The notes beneath the pieces were generated by a model. The model saw only the letters and a program-made list of their open reading frames with translations. It ran no database searches and had not been told where the DNA came from. A stretch of DNA of 64,000 nucleotides from Hydrogenophaga crassostreae (GTDB taxonomy: Bacteria; Pseudomonadota; Gammaproteobacteria; Burkholderiales; Burkholderiaceae_C): contig NZ_CP017476.1 in the NCBI RefSeq assembly GCF_001761385.1, positions 609,501-673,500 of the forward strand, given 5' to 3'. Every line of letters begins with the position of its first letter. Within the stretch, counting starts at the first letter, position 1. Below are positions 24,682 through 32,363 of the stretch, piece after piece. The position numbers and the translations under genes are program-made.

Positions 24682-25413
24682 ATGCTTAAGAGGCCTTTTT
24701 CTCAGCGCTTGGCGCTGCGACAGAACCGTACACCGTTTGGACCAGGCGTTGCAACCGATGCGTCCGGTCGTTCGAATGCGGCCTGGGCGGGCGGCGTGAT
24801 CTGGTTGGCGGCGGGCCTGTGCGCGGGTTATTGGGTGTTGCAAGCGGGTGGGCAGGGGCCTTGGGTGCCATTGCAGGGTTTGGCGCCGAGTGCGCCTCAA
24901 GCCGATGTGGCCTCGGTGGGCCGTGCATTGGGCGCGCTGCCCGACGCCGTGGTCGATTCAACGGAAGCCGCCCCGCAGCCCCCTTCACGGGTTCGGCTGC
25001 TGGGTTTGGTGGCCCAGGGCCGGTTGGCCGGCGCCGCTTTGCTGGCGGTCGATGACCAGCCACCGCGCCCCTGGCGGGTGGGCGCTGAAGTGGTCGACGG
25101 TTTGGTGCTGCAGTCTGTCAGTCGGCGTGGCGTGAAGCTGGGCGAATCGCGATCGGGCCCAGCAACATTGGAGTTGGAGATGCCGGAGCCGCAAGCGGGG
25201 TCCCAGCCGGCTGTGCGCAGCATGGTGAGCAGCCTTCCTCAACCTCAACCTCAACCTCAACCTCAACCTCAACCTCAACCTCAACCTCAACCTCAACCTC
25301 AACCTCAACCTCAACCTCAACCTCAACCTCAACCTCAACCTCAGGCGCTGCCTGCCGGGGTGGCTGGCCAGCCGTTGCCTGCCGGGGTGGAGGAGCAGCT
25401 CAGCCCGCGTTGA
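24682..25413 (+). CDS. gspC: Type II secretion protein GspC with C-terminal Pro-Gln repeat
   Basis: A 243-residue GspC, the inner-membrane subunit that links the platform to the secretin. It has a cytoplasmic N-terminus, one membrane helix (about 33-54), a Pro-rich linker, then the homology-region domain (about 100-168, VRLLGLVAQGRLAGAALLAV and VGAEVVDGLVLQSVSRRGV). Instead of the usual PDZ or coiled-coil end, residues 186-221 are (Pro-Gln)18 followed by ALPAG and PLPAG motifs. The ATG at 24682 was chosen because residues encoded upstream do not look like GspC. It is divergent from gspG and overlaps the end of the cobT-like gene by 14 bp on the opposite strand. Confidence 0.87.
   Translation: MLKRPFSQRLALRQNRTPFGPGVATDASGRSNAAWAGGVIWLAAGLCAGYWVLQAGGQGPWVPLQGLAPSAPQADVASVGRALGALPDAVVDSTEAAPQPPSRVRLLGLVAQGRLAGAALLAVDDQPPRPWRVGAEVVDGLVLQSVSRRGVKLGESRSGPATLELEMPEPQAGSQPAVRSMVSSLPQPQPQPQPQPQPQPQPQPQPQPQPQPQPQPQPQPQALPAGVAGQPLPAGVEEQLSPR
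25237..25344 (+). repeat. CCTCAA hexanucleotide microsatellite in gspC
   Basis: Seventeen perfect CCTCAA units followed by one CCTCAG, all in the gspC frame and coding (Pro-Gln)18. A hexamer repeat can gain or lose units by slippage without shifting the frame, so its length is expected to vary between strains. Confidence 0.97.
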
Positions 25414-26491
25414 TCAGGTGTTCCGCTGCCTTGATCAGTGGCCAGGCCAGCAAGGTGCCTACACCCTGGCCCATGCGCAGCTCCATATCCACGACAGGCT
25501 GAACCTGCAGGTGAATGAGCATCAGGCGGTGGCCTGGTTCAGCGCTGCGGTGGGCAAAAATCAGGTAGTCCATCACGTTGGGTGAAAGCGCCCGGGCCAC
25601 CAAAGCCGCAGCCGTTGCGACAAACCCGTCCACGATCACTGCTCGCCTCTCGCTGGCGGCTTGCAACATGGCACCAACCATCATGGCAATTTCAAACCCC
25701 CCCATGGCGCCGAGAATATCCAGGGGGTCGGTGGCTTTGCGGTGGCGTTTCAACGCCAGTTGCAGCACTTCGTGCTTGATCTTGAGTTGTGAATCGTCAA
25801 GACCGCTGCCACGTCCGCAGGCGTCTTCGAGTGGCACGCCGCACAGGCGAACCAGGAGCAATGCGGCGCACGAAGTGCTGCCCACGCCCACGTCGCCCAG
25901 GGCGATCACATTGCCTGGCAGATGCCGAACCACATCCATGCCCGCGTGTAACGCTGCCACTACCTGGGTCGATGACATCGCCCTTCGCAGCACCATGTTG
26001 CGCGTGCCATAGCCGATTTTTCGCAAAAGCAAGGGCACGACTGTGCGTCCATGGTCAGCGGGCAGCAAATGTGAGGCAACGCCGGCGTCGACCACACTGA
26101 CCTGAAAACCGTGCAATGTGGCCAGAGAGTTGGTACTGCCTTTGCCACGCAACATGTGCAAAACCCGTTGGCGGGTGGCCTCCTGGGGAAAGGCCGATAC
26201 GCCCTCGTCGCAAATGCCATGGTCTGCCGCAAACACCACCAGTTGCGGTTCTTGCAGCGCAACGCTTTCGAATGTCCTGGGCGGCACATGCTGAATGTGG
26301 GCGAGCTGCTGGGCAATGCCTTTGACGCGTCCAAGCGCGTCGTCGTGCACGAGCGTGGAGCGAAACAGCTGGTGCAGTTCGAACACCAATGTGGGGTTGT
26401 TGGCTGCCACCACCTCAGGCAAACGCAGTTCGGGCACCTCGGCCGTCAGCGGCGCAGGCGTTTCCAGAACGGGCTCGGTTGAATCGGTCAT
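25400..26491 (-). CDS. cobT: CobT-like nicotinate-nucleotide-dimethylbenzimidazole phosphoribosyltransferase, active site altered
   Basis: A 363-residue CobT-family protein. CobT transfers phosphoribose from nicotinate mononucleotide to the lower-ligand base of cobalamin. Family landmarks are FAADHGICDEGVSAFPQE (87-104), GRGSGLDD (226-233), LGAMGGFEIA (260-269), VDGFVATAAALVA (287-299) and AHRSAEPGH (313-321). Two normally invariant acids differ: GEMGIGNTT is GDVGVGSTS (D200), and the catalytic-base motif LRLGEG is LRMGQG (Q342, codon CAG). It may be a divergent enzyme with changed activity. It stands alone without cobU, cobS or cobC nearby. Family sure, activity not. Confidence 0.85.
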   Translation of the reverse strand: MTDSTEPVLETPAPLTAEVPELRLPEVVAANNPTLVFELHQLFRSTLVHDDALGRVKGIAQQLAHIQHVPPRTFESVALQEPQLVVFAADHGICDEGVSAFPQEATRQRVLHMLRGKGSTNSLATLHGFQVSVVDAGVASHLLPADHGRTVVPLLLRKIGYGTRNMVLRRAMSSTQVVAALHAGMDVVRHLPGNVIALGDVGVGSTSCAALLLVRLCGVPLEDACGRGSGLDDSQLKIKHEVLQLALKRHRKATDPLDILGAMGGFEIAMMVGAMLQAASERRAVIVDGFVATAAALVARALSPNVMDYLIFAHRSAEPGHRLMLIHLQVQPVVDMELRMGQGVGTLLAWPLIKAAEHLINAG

Positions 26492-26514
26492 GGGCAGGTG
26501 TTCGGTCGGTGTGT

Positions 26515-28125
26515 TCAGCTTTTAAGAAACAGACGGTACACCGGATTGCTCGTTTCTTCGACACAGGGGTACCCCAAAGTGCCCAAAAATTGCGTAAACG
26601 CCTTGTCGTCCTTGGGCGGCACCTGCATTCCCACCAGAATGCGGCCGTAGTCGGCGCCCTGGTTGCGGTAGTGGAACAGGCTGATGTTCCAGTTGGGGCG
26701 CATCAGATTCAGGAATTTGAGCAACGCCCCCGGGCGCTCCGGGAAGATGAAACGCATCAGGCGCTCGTCGCTCGACAGGGACGAGTGCCCGCCCACCATG
26801 TGTCGAATGTGTTCCTTGGCCAGATCATCATGGGTCAGGTCCAGGGTTTTGAATCCCTGTTTGCCCAGTGTCTTCGCGATTCTTGTGGATTCGCCTTTGC
26901 CCTGGGTGGTCAGGCCCACAAATACGTGGGCCTCGCGCTCGTTGTGAATGCGGTAGTTGAACTCGGTCACATTGCGTGGTGTTCCCGGGAGATCACCAAT
27001 GAGTTCGCAAAAGCGCCGAAAGCTGCCGCGTTCTTCAGGGATGGTGACTGCAAACAGGGCTTCTCGCTCTTCGCCCACTTCCGCCCGTTCGGCCACAAAG
27101 CGCAGGCGGTCGAAATTCATGTTGGCACCACACAGGATGGCCGCATAGGTCTGGCCCTTGGTCTTGTGTTTGGCCACGTATTGCTTCACCGCTGCCACTG
27201 CGAGCGCGCCAGACGGCTCTACGATGCTGCGCGTGTCGACAAAAATGTCCTTGATGGCTGCGCACACCGCGTCCGTGTCGACCACCACGTATTCGTCGAC
27301 GAGGGCGCTTGCCACCCGGTAGGTTTCTTCCCCCACCAGTTTCACCGCAGTGCCGTCGGCAAACAGGCCCACGTCAGGCAGGGTGATCCGTTCACCCGCT
27401 TGTACCGATTGCAACATCGCGTCTGAGTCGTTGGTTTGAACACCAATGACTTTGACCTCTGGTCGCACTGCCTTGATGTAGTTGGCCACGCCAGAAATGA
27501 GACCGCCACCACCGATGGCGACAAAAACAGCGTCGAGCCGGGTGGTGCCCAGACTCTGCAACTGGCGGAGGATCTCCATGGCTATGGTGCCCTGCCCAGC
27601 GATTACATCGGGATCGTCAAAAGGGTGCACGAAGGTCAGTCCTTCGCGCTTCTGAAGGGCCGCAGCATGGGTGTACGCGTCGGAGTAGCTTTCACCACTT
27701 AAAACGACTTCACCGCCAAGTGCCCGAACCGCATCAACCTTGACCTGAGGCGTGGTCGTTGGCATCACGATCACCGACCGCGTGCCCAGCTTGCGTCCGC
27801 TGAGCGCCACGCCTTGGGCGTGGTTGCCTGCAGATGCGCAGATCACGCCCTTTTTCAACTGCGCGGGGGTCAAGTGGGCCATCTTGTTGTAAGCCCCTCG
27901 CAGCTTGAAGCTGAAAACCGGTTGCTGGTCTTCGCGTTTGAGCAAAACCGTATTCCCCAAGCGCTGGCTCAGGTTCTTGGCGATCTCCAGGTTGGACTCG
28001 ATCGCCACGTCATAGACCCGGGCGGTGAGAATTTTCTTCAGGTAGTCGGCAGGCGTAAGTCCAGAGCCGCCCACACTCTTGCGGGCGATGGCGGGTTTGC
28101 TTTGTGTTTTTCGGCTTGCTGGCAT
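26515..28125 (-). CDS. ilvA: Threonine ammonia-lyase, biosynthetic (IlvA)
   Basis: A 536-residue enzyme converting threonine to 2-oxobutanoate, the first step of isoleucine synthesis. The PLP lysine is in SFKLRGAYNKM near residue 66, the phosphate loop is GGGGLISG, and there are two C-terminal ACT-like domains for isoleucine feedback control (about 340-530), as in the long biosynthetic type. The N-terminus has a basic Ala/Ser/Lys-rich extension of about 25 residues. The ATG at 28125 is preceded by AAGGAAAA. The 5' leader contains an intrinsic terminator (28169-28203) and a possible leader peptide, suggesting attenuation. Confidence 0.95.
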   Translation of the reverse strand: MPASRKTQSKPAIARKSVGGSGLTPADYLKKILTARVYDVAIESNLEIAKNLSQRLGNTVLLKREDQQPVFSFKLRGAYNKMAHLTPAQLKKGVICASAGNHAQGVALSGRKLGTRSVIVMPTTTPQVKVDAVRALGGEVVLSGESYSDAYTHAAALQKREGLTFVHPFDDPDVIAGQGTIAMEILRQLQSLGTTRLDAVFVAIGGGGLISGVANYIKAVRPEVKVIGVQTNDSDAMLQSVQAGERITLPDVGLFADGTAVKLVGEETYRVASALVDEYVVVDTDAVCAAIKDIFVDTRSIVEPSGALAVAAVKQYVAKHKTKGQTYAAILCGANMNFDRLRFVAERAEVGEEREALFAVTIPEERGSFRRFCELIGDLPGTPRNVTEFNYRIHNEREAHVFVGLTTQGKGESTRIAKTLGKQGFKTLDLTHDDLAKEHIRHMVGGHSSLSSDERLMRFIFPERPGALLKFLNLMRPNWNISLFHYRNQGADYGRILVGMQVPPKDDKAFTQFLGTLGYPCVEETSNPVYRLFLKS

Positions 28126-28168
28126 GGTGTTTTCCTTGGGCTGCATCATATCGGCCCAACTTTTGGCG

Positions 28169-28203
28169 AAAAAAAACCCGAACGGGCCGAGGCCTGTTCG
28201 GGT
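28169..28203 (-). terminator. Intrinsic terminator/attenuator in the ilvA leader
   Basis: Read on the minus strand: ACCCGAAC paired with GTTCGGGT, a nested AGGCC/GGCCC inner stem, then a run of eight T. It ends 44 nt before the ilvA start codon. On the plus strand there is no T run, so it acts toward ilvA. It may be an ilvA attenuator, or it could stop antisense read-through from coq7. Confidence 0.75.
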
Positions 28204-28242
28204 CTAAATCCACCCGTGGAGGGCAGAGGAGACAACCTTCAA
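28204..28242 (-). CDS. Possible ilvA leader peptide (12 codons)
   Basis: On the minus strand a TTG-started frame codes MKVVSSALHGWI and stops (TAG) exactly at the base of the terminator stem. It contains Val-Val, Leu and a C-terminal Ile, which would suit attenuation by branched-chain amino acids. No good ribosome-binding site is seen and the predicted transcript start is only a few bases upstream, so this is a hypothesis. Confidence 0.3.
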   Translation of the reverse strand: MKVVSSALHGWI

Positions 28243-28254
28243 TACAATGGTGCC

Positions 28255-28287
28255 AGTATACCCAAGACATGCTGCAATGCAACATGT
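28255..28287 (-). promoter_or_regulatory. Predicted ilvA promoter overlapped by a 21-bp dyad
   Basis: Minus-strand -35 TTGCAT (28277-28282) and -10 TATACT (28255-28260) are 16 bp apart, giving a start near 28248. A 21-bp palindrome with a single mismatched pair (28267-28287; arms ACATG-n-TGCA around a central A) covers the -35 region and is a likely operator. Confidence 0.5.
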
Positions 28288-28300
28288 CAACAGGGAAAAC

Positions 28301-28319
28301 TGCTCGTTTATTGTGAGCA
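28301..28319. promoter_or_regulatory. Inverted repeat TGCTC-N9-GAGCA upstream of the OsmC-family gene
   Basis: A 5-bp perfect dyad with a 9-bp spacer in the divergent ilvA/osmC-like intergenic region, 42 bp before the OsmC-family start. It could be a regulator site; the arms are short, so chance is possible. Confidence 0.3.
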
Positions 28320-28360
28320 ATATCTCGTTTTGCCGTTTATTTCACGCAAAGGAAAGCGCC

Positions 28361-28810
28361 ATGGAATGCACTGTCAGTTGGACTGGCGCTGCCGGAACCC
28401 GCTCGAATATGGGTTTTGTGGCCGAAACGGGCAGTGGCCACGTGGTGGCCATGGACGGAGCGCCCGATGCGGCCAAACCCGAGAATGGTGGCGCAAACCT
28501 TGCTGCTCGCCCAATGGAGTTGTTGTTGGCCGGCACCGGGGGCTGCACGGCATATGACGTGGTGCTGATTCTCAAACGTGGCCGCCACGCCGTAAAGGGC
28601 TGCACCGTGAAACTCACCACCGAGCGGGCCGATGCCGATCCCAAGGTGTTCACCAAGATTCACATGCATTTCACGGTGACCGGGGCAGGCGTTCCGGCTG
28701 CCGCTGTGGAGCGGGCCATTGCCATGAGTCATGACAAGTATTGTTCAGCGAGCGTCATGCTCGGAAAAACGGCGCAAATCACCACGGGGTTCGAAGTCGC
28801 CGAGGGCTGA
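28361..28810 (+). CDS. OsmC/Ohr-family peroxiredoxin-like protein
   Basis: A 149-residue OsmC-family protein. The two conserved redox cysteines are present: C62 in GTGGCTAYD and C128 in DKYCSAS. OsmC/Ohr proteins reduce organic hydroperoxides with these cysteines in the cytoplasm. It is closest in layout to the short YhfA-like subgroup rather than to Ohr. The ATG at 28361 follows AAAGGAAAG; upstream in-frame starts would add 38 unrelated residues. It is divergent from ilvA and convergent with coq7. Confidence 0.9.
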   Translation: MECTVSWTGAAGTRSNMGFVAETGSGHVVAMDGAPDAAKPENGGANLAARPMELLLAGTGGCTAYDVVLILKRGRHAVKGCTVKLTTERADADPKVFTKIHMHFTVTGAGVPAAAVERAIAMSHDKYCSASVMLGKTAQITTGFEVAEG

Positions 28811-28860
28811 GGCGAACATTGTCAGTGCTTGGTGGGGTGTTGCCGTTCGCGAGTCAGTGA

Positions 28861-29517
28861 TCAGATGGTGTGAGCGACTGTGGTCATCACTTTGGCCGCC
28901 AGCCTCATCACCGCACGAACCGGTGCGGGCAGTTCCGCAGCGCCTGCATGCATGGCCTCTTTGGCGTGCCTGGCCTCGTCTTCTTTCATTTGATTCACGA
29001 TCGCGCGTGAAGGCAGGTCGTGGGGTGGGAGCTGTGTCAGATGGCTGGCCAGATGCGCCTCGACCTGTCGCTCTGTTTCCACCACGAAGCCCAAACTCAC
29101 GCTGGTGCCCATGCGCCCGGCGATCAGGCCAATGCCAAACGAGCCGGCATACCAGAGCGGGTTGAGCAGCGAGGGGCGAGCTCCCAGGGCGTCGAGTCTT
29201 TGCCGGGTCCAGGCCAGGTGGTCGGTCTCCTCAGCACCCGCCGCTTCGAGTTGGCGTGCGAGCGCCTCCTGTTGTGCCCCATCGCGGTTGCCCGTTCTTG
29301 CCGCCAGAGCCTGAGCCGTGTAGAGCGCTTGCGCACACACCTCGCCCACATGGTTCACGCGCATGAGGGCGCCACTGGTTCGGCGCTCGATCTCACTGAG
29401 TTCCTGCAGGCCGAGCTGATTCGCTGGCGTCGGACATGGGCGAGTCGCCCGGGGTGGAGCGAAGAGAGTTCGGAGCGCCGAATCAGCGGCAAAAAGCAGG
29501 GCATCCATGGGCATCAT
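28861..29517 (-). CDS. coq7: 2-nonaprenyl-3-methyl-6-methoxy-1,4-benzoquinol hydroxylase (Coq7)
   Basis: A 218-residue di-iron hydroxylase of ubiquinone synthesis that adds the last ring hydroxyl. Di-iron ligands sit in the Glu-x-x-His motifs: RVNHVGEVCAQALY, GAEETDHLAW, VETERQVEAH and EDEARHAKEAM. Two hydrophobic stretches near 128-150 and the C-terminus fit its membrane association. This Coq7 type replaces UbiF in many betaproteobacteria. The first of three nearby Met codons was used; the start may be a few residues later. Confidence 0.94.
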   Translation of the reverse strand: MMPMDALLFAADSALRTLFAPPRATRPCPTPANQLGLQELSEIERRTSGALMRVNHVGEVCAQALYTAQALAARTGNRDGAQQEALARQLEAAGAEETDHLAWTRQRLDALGARPSLLNPLWYAGSFGIGLIAGRMGTSVSLGFVVETERQVEAHLASHLTQLPPHDLPSRAIVNQMKEDEARHAKEAMHAGAAELPAPVRAVMRLAAKVMTTVAHTI

Positions 29518-29581
29518 TAGAGGGTGAATTGGGACTGTGAAATGTTCGCTCAGATCTTGTTGCTATTTTGCAGAAAAACCC

Positions 29582-29595
29582 GGGAAAACCCTTGT
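29582..29595 (+). promoter_or_regulatory. GGGAAAACCCTTGT motif upstream of porin 1
   Basis: A short palindromic element (GGG-AAAA-CCC plus TTGT) 190 bp before the first porin. A near-identical element, GGGAAACCCTTGT, lies at 30880-30892 before the second porin, which suggests a shared regulatory signal in the 270-bp upstream region. Confidence 0.4.
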
Positions 29596-29787
29596 CGCGC
29601 ATGGGTTTATGAGCCTTTATAGGAGGGCTGTTTCGTGTTGTAACGGAGCGACAAACTGGCTCGATTTGTCTATGAAACCTTTGCGCGTCTGATGGGCTTC
29701 TGGTGCAATGAATCAACTTCCGCAAACGGAGGTTGGCAAAGGTTCGTTGGACCTGCAGCCTCAAACTCAACTTTGGAGATACTCTCA

Positions 29788-30705
29788 ATGAAAAAGACTC
29801 TGATTGCTTTGGCAGCCGTGGCCGCCTCGGGTGCAGTTTTCGCACAATCCTCCGTCACGCTGTACGGCGTGGCTGATGTCTCCATCGCCAAGATGGACGG
29901 TCAGACCACCAAATTGAGCAGCAGCGGAACCATGAACAACGGCACCAGCCGTTGGGGTGTGCGCGGTTCTGAAGACCTCGGTGGCGGCCTGAAGGCCGGC
30001 TTCACCTTTGAACAAGGTCTGAGCCTCGAAAACGGCAACATCTCCAAGAGCGGCACCGGCGAATTCGGCCGTGCAGCCTGGATGAACCTGTCGGGTGGCT
30101 TCGGTGACCTGCGTCTGGGCCGTTCTTTGAACCCAGCTTTCTACGCAGCAGCAACCTGGGAACTGACCGGCACGGCCAACTACTCGGTTCAAACCAAGCA
30201 GTTCGGTACCGCTCTGAACGGTTTCCGTAGCAACGGCATGATGTACACCACGCCTTCCATGGGTGGTTTCAAAGTCATGCTCGGTCACCAGTTGAAGGGC
30301 AATGACCCAGCAGGTACCGATGTGGCCCGCTCCGACCTCACCGGTATTTACGCCAATGGCCCAATGGCCTTCTCCGTCAACTACAACAAGCCTAGCGGCG
30401 GCGAGAAGAGCTTCCACGTTGGTGGCCGTTACACCATGGGCATGTTCACCCTGGCCGGCGCCATTGTTGATCCAGCAGGCGACGGCAAAGGTTTCGCTCT
30501 GGGTGGTGCTGTGAAGGCCGGTCCAGTTGACCTGGTTCTCGACATCGCACGCGATACCTTCTACAAGGACACCGACCTGCTGTTGGAAGTCAAGTACCCA
30601 ATGAGCAAGCGCACCACGGCTTACGTTGCCTTCGTGCGTGACGGCAAGGGCAAGACCGCTGACAACGCCAACAACGTTGGTTTGGGCGTTCGCCACAACT
30701 TCTGA
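29788..30705 (+). CDS. Outer-membrane porin 1 (Burkholderiales trimeric type)
   Basis: A 305-residue general porin. The signal peptide is MKKTLIALAAVAASGAVFA-QSS; then SVTLYGVADV, SRWGVRGSEDLGGGLKAGF, and the C-terminal outer-membrane signal ending in GVRHNF with terminal Phe. It should form a 16-strand beta-barrel for diffusion of small solutes. The ATG at 29788 follows GGAGA. Codon use is biased to a few codons, as in highly expressed genes. A strong terminator follows. Specificity cannot be read from sequence. Confidence 0.94.
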   Translation: MKKTLIALAAVAASGAVFAQSSVTLYGVADVSIAKMDGQTTKLSSSGTMNNGTSRWGVRGSEDLGGGLKAGFTFEQGLSLENGNISKSGTGEFGRAAWMNLSGGFGDLRLGRSLNPAFYAAATWELTGTANYSVQTKQFGTALNGFRSNGMMYTTPSMGGFKVMLGHQLKGNDPAGTDVARSDLTGIYANGPMAFSVNYNKPSGGEKSFHVGGRYTMGMFTLAGAIVDPAGDGKGFALGGAVKAGPVDLVLDIARDTFYKDTDLLLEVKYPMSKRTTAYVAFVRDGKGKTADNANNVGLGVRHNF

Positions 30706-30743
30706 TCCCCTGCTGGCCTTTGGCCAGCTTTGTGATCTCAAGC

Positions 30744-30780
30744 AAAAAACCCCGGTAGCACCTGCTACCGGGGTTTTTTT
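30744..30780 (+). terminator. Intrinsic terminator after porin 1
   Basis: A perfect stem CCCCGGTAGCA/TGCTACCGGGG with A-run upstream and seven T downstream, 39 bp after the porin stop. The symmetrical A and T flanks make it usable from both strands. Confidence 0.93.
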
Positions 30781-30833
30781 GCGCCAGTATTTCAATCTAA
30801 AGACCTCATTTGGGATGCCGTTCCAGTTGTTGT

Positions 30834-30849
30834 GTCGGGAAAACCCGAC
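30834..30849. promoter_or_regulatory. Perfect palindrome GTCGGG-AAAA-CCCGAC before porin 2
   Basis: A 6-4-6 perfect inverted repeat 137 bp upstream of the second porin start. Together with GGGAAACCCTTGT at 30880-30892 it gives two related GGG-A(3-4)-CCC elements in the same promoter region. The regulator is unknown. Confidence 0.4.
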
Positions 30850-30985
30850 ATATTTACAGATCGCAACCTCGGGATTGAGGGGAAACCCTTGTGTCCGTGT
30901 TCTGCGGGATTACGATGTGGACTGTGACTTAACTTCACACCGGTTTCGATGAACGGAACTGGACTTTTGAAACAAGGAAAATCTT

Positions 30986-31915
30986 ATGAAAAAGTCTCTG
31001 ATTGCTCTGGCCGTTCTGGCCGCTTCCGGCGCAGCCATGGCCCAGTCCAGCGTGACCCTGTACGGCATCGCCGACGTCGTGATCCACAAGGATGCCGACG
31101 TGAGCGCCCGTATGACCTCCGGTGGTGTGAGCACCAGCCGTTGGGGCGTCAAGGGTTCCGAAGACCTGGGTGGCGGTTTGAAAGCCAACTTCAACTTCGA
31201 ACAAGGTCTCGACCTGACCAACGGCAACATCAAGGGCGCAGCCTTTGGTCGTCAAGCCAATGTCGGCTTCAGCAGCGGTTTCGGTGCCATCCAGTTCGGC
31301 AAGACCTGGAACGCCTACGATGACGTCGCTGCAGCGATCATCCCTGTGTTCGATTCCGTGTTGTCGCCTGCCGGCATCGCTCCTTCCTACAACTACGTTT
31401 CCAACCCTGACAGCGGTGTGAAACTCTCCATGGCTGACATGGGTGGCTTCACCGCTTCCGTGAGCACCAACTTCAAGAACGCAACGGCTGACGTCGAGCG
31501 CGTGACCGCATTCAGCGGCGCCTACGCTGGCGGCCCTGTGGTTGTGGGCCTGGCTCACCAGCAGGAAAAAGCCATTGCTGGCACGACCCGCAAGCTGACC
31601 CGCGTCAACGGTTCTTACGATCTGGGCGCAGCCAAGTTGATGGCCGTGTTTGGCGTTGTTCAAGACGAAGCCAAAGACATCACCGTTGGTGTGGACGTGC
31701 CTTTGTCCCCAGCGCTGGTTCTGTCGACCGGCTTCACGCAAGTGCGCCCTGACGCTGGCGGCGACAACGCCAACAGCTTCGGCCTGGGTGTGAGCTACTC
31801 CCTGTCCAAGCGCACCAGCGTTTACGGTGGTTTCCGCAAGGACAACGACGCAGCTGTGACCAGCTACGATGGTGTTGAGTCCCGTTACGGCGTGGGCGTC
31901 AAGCACACGTTCTGA
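30986..31915 (+). CDS. Outer-membrane porin 2 (Burkholderiales trimeric type)
   Basis: A 309-residue porin related to the one before it: signal peptide MKKSLIALAVLAASGAAMA-QSS, SVTLYGIADV, SRWGVKGSEDLGGGLKANF and the ending GVGVKHTF with terminal Phe. The two share the N-terminal third and the C-terminal signature but differ in the middle, so they probably differ in channel properties. It has its own promoter region and its own terminator, so it is not simply co-transcribed. Confidence 0.94.
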   Translation: MKKSLIALAVLAASGAAMAQSSVTLYGIADVVIHKDADVSARMTSGGVSTSRWGVKGSEDLGGGLKANFNFEQGLDLTNGNIKGAAFGRQANVGFSSGFGAIQFGKTWNAYDDVAAAIIPVFDSVLSPAGIAPSYNYVSNPDSGVKLSMADMGGFTASVSTNFKNATADVERVTAFSGAYAGGPVVVGLAHQQEKAIAGTTRKLTRVNGSYDLGAAKLMAVFGVVQDEAKDITVGVDVPLSPALVLSTGFTQVRPDAGGDNANSFGLGVSYSLSKRTSVYGGFRKDNDAAVTSYDGVESRYGVGVKHTF

Positions 31916-31948
31916 TGCTTGCGGCCTCAGGGCCGCTGTGTCGAGGAT

Positions 31949-31985
31949 AAAAAAAGCCGCTTGGGGTAACCCAAGCGGCTTTTTT
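31949..31985 (+). terminator. Intrinsic terminator after porin 2
   Basis: Stem AAGCCGCTTGGG/CCCAAGCGGCTT with flanking A and T runs, 34 bp after the porin stop. It can also serve the convergent comEA-like gene. Confidence 0.92.
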
Positions 31986-32006
31986 ACGTGCCTTCATGCC
32001 CGGCGG

Positions 32007-32363
32007 CTATCTGGCCGCTTTCCCCGTGGGGGCAGCCGAAACCTTTTTGCCCCTGGATGGTTCAGCCTTCTGCTGCTGTTTCAAAGCTGGGCCGCCCTTG
32101 AATTTGTCGCCATTGACCGTCAGACCTTCTTGCGAGAGCTTGCTGGCTTTGGCCTCACCAATCCCTGAAACGCGCTGAATCAAGTCATCCCAATTCTTGA
32201 ATTTGCTTACCTTGCGTTGATCCAGAATTTTTGTCGATGTGCCTGGCCCGATGCCCCTGATGCTGATCAAGTCGTCTGCAGAGGCTGTATTGATGTCGAC
32301 GGCAGCCCATGCCGTGAGCGTGAAAAACAAGAGAAAAGCGCCGATCAGTCTAGATACCCACAT
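32007..32363 (-). CDS. ComEA-like helix-hairpin-helix protein
   Basis: A 118-residue exported protein: signal peptide about 1-20 (cleavage after AWA), then two helix-hairpin-helix motifs (DINTASADDLISIRGIGPGTS and VSGIGEAKASKLS), and a Lys/Ala-rich tail. This matches the ComEA family of periplasmic DNA-binding proteins used in natural transformation, though short HhH proteins of this kind also exist without a proven uptake role. It is convergent with porin 2 and divergent from the peptide-transport operon. Confidence 0.87.
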   Translation of the reverse strand: MWVSRLIGAFLLFFTLTAWAAVDINTASADDLISIRGIGPGTSTKILDQRKVSKFKNWDDLIQRVSGIGEAKASKLSQEGLTVNGDKFKGGPALKQQQKAEPSRGKKVSAAPTGKAAR

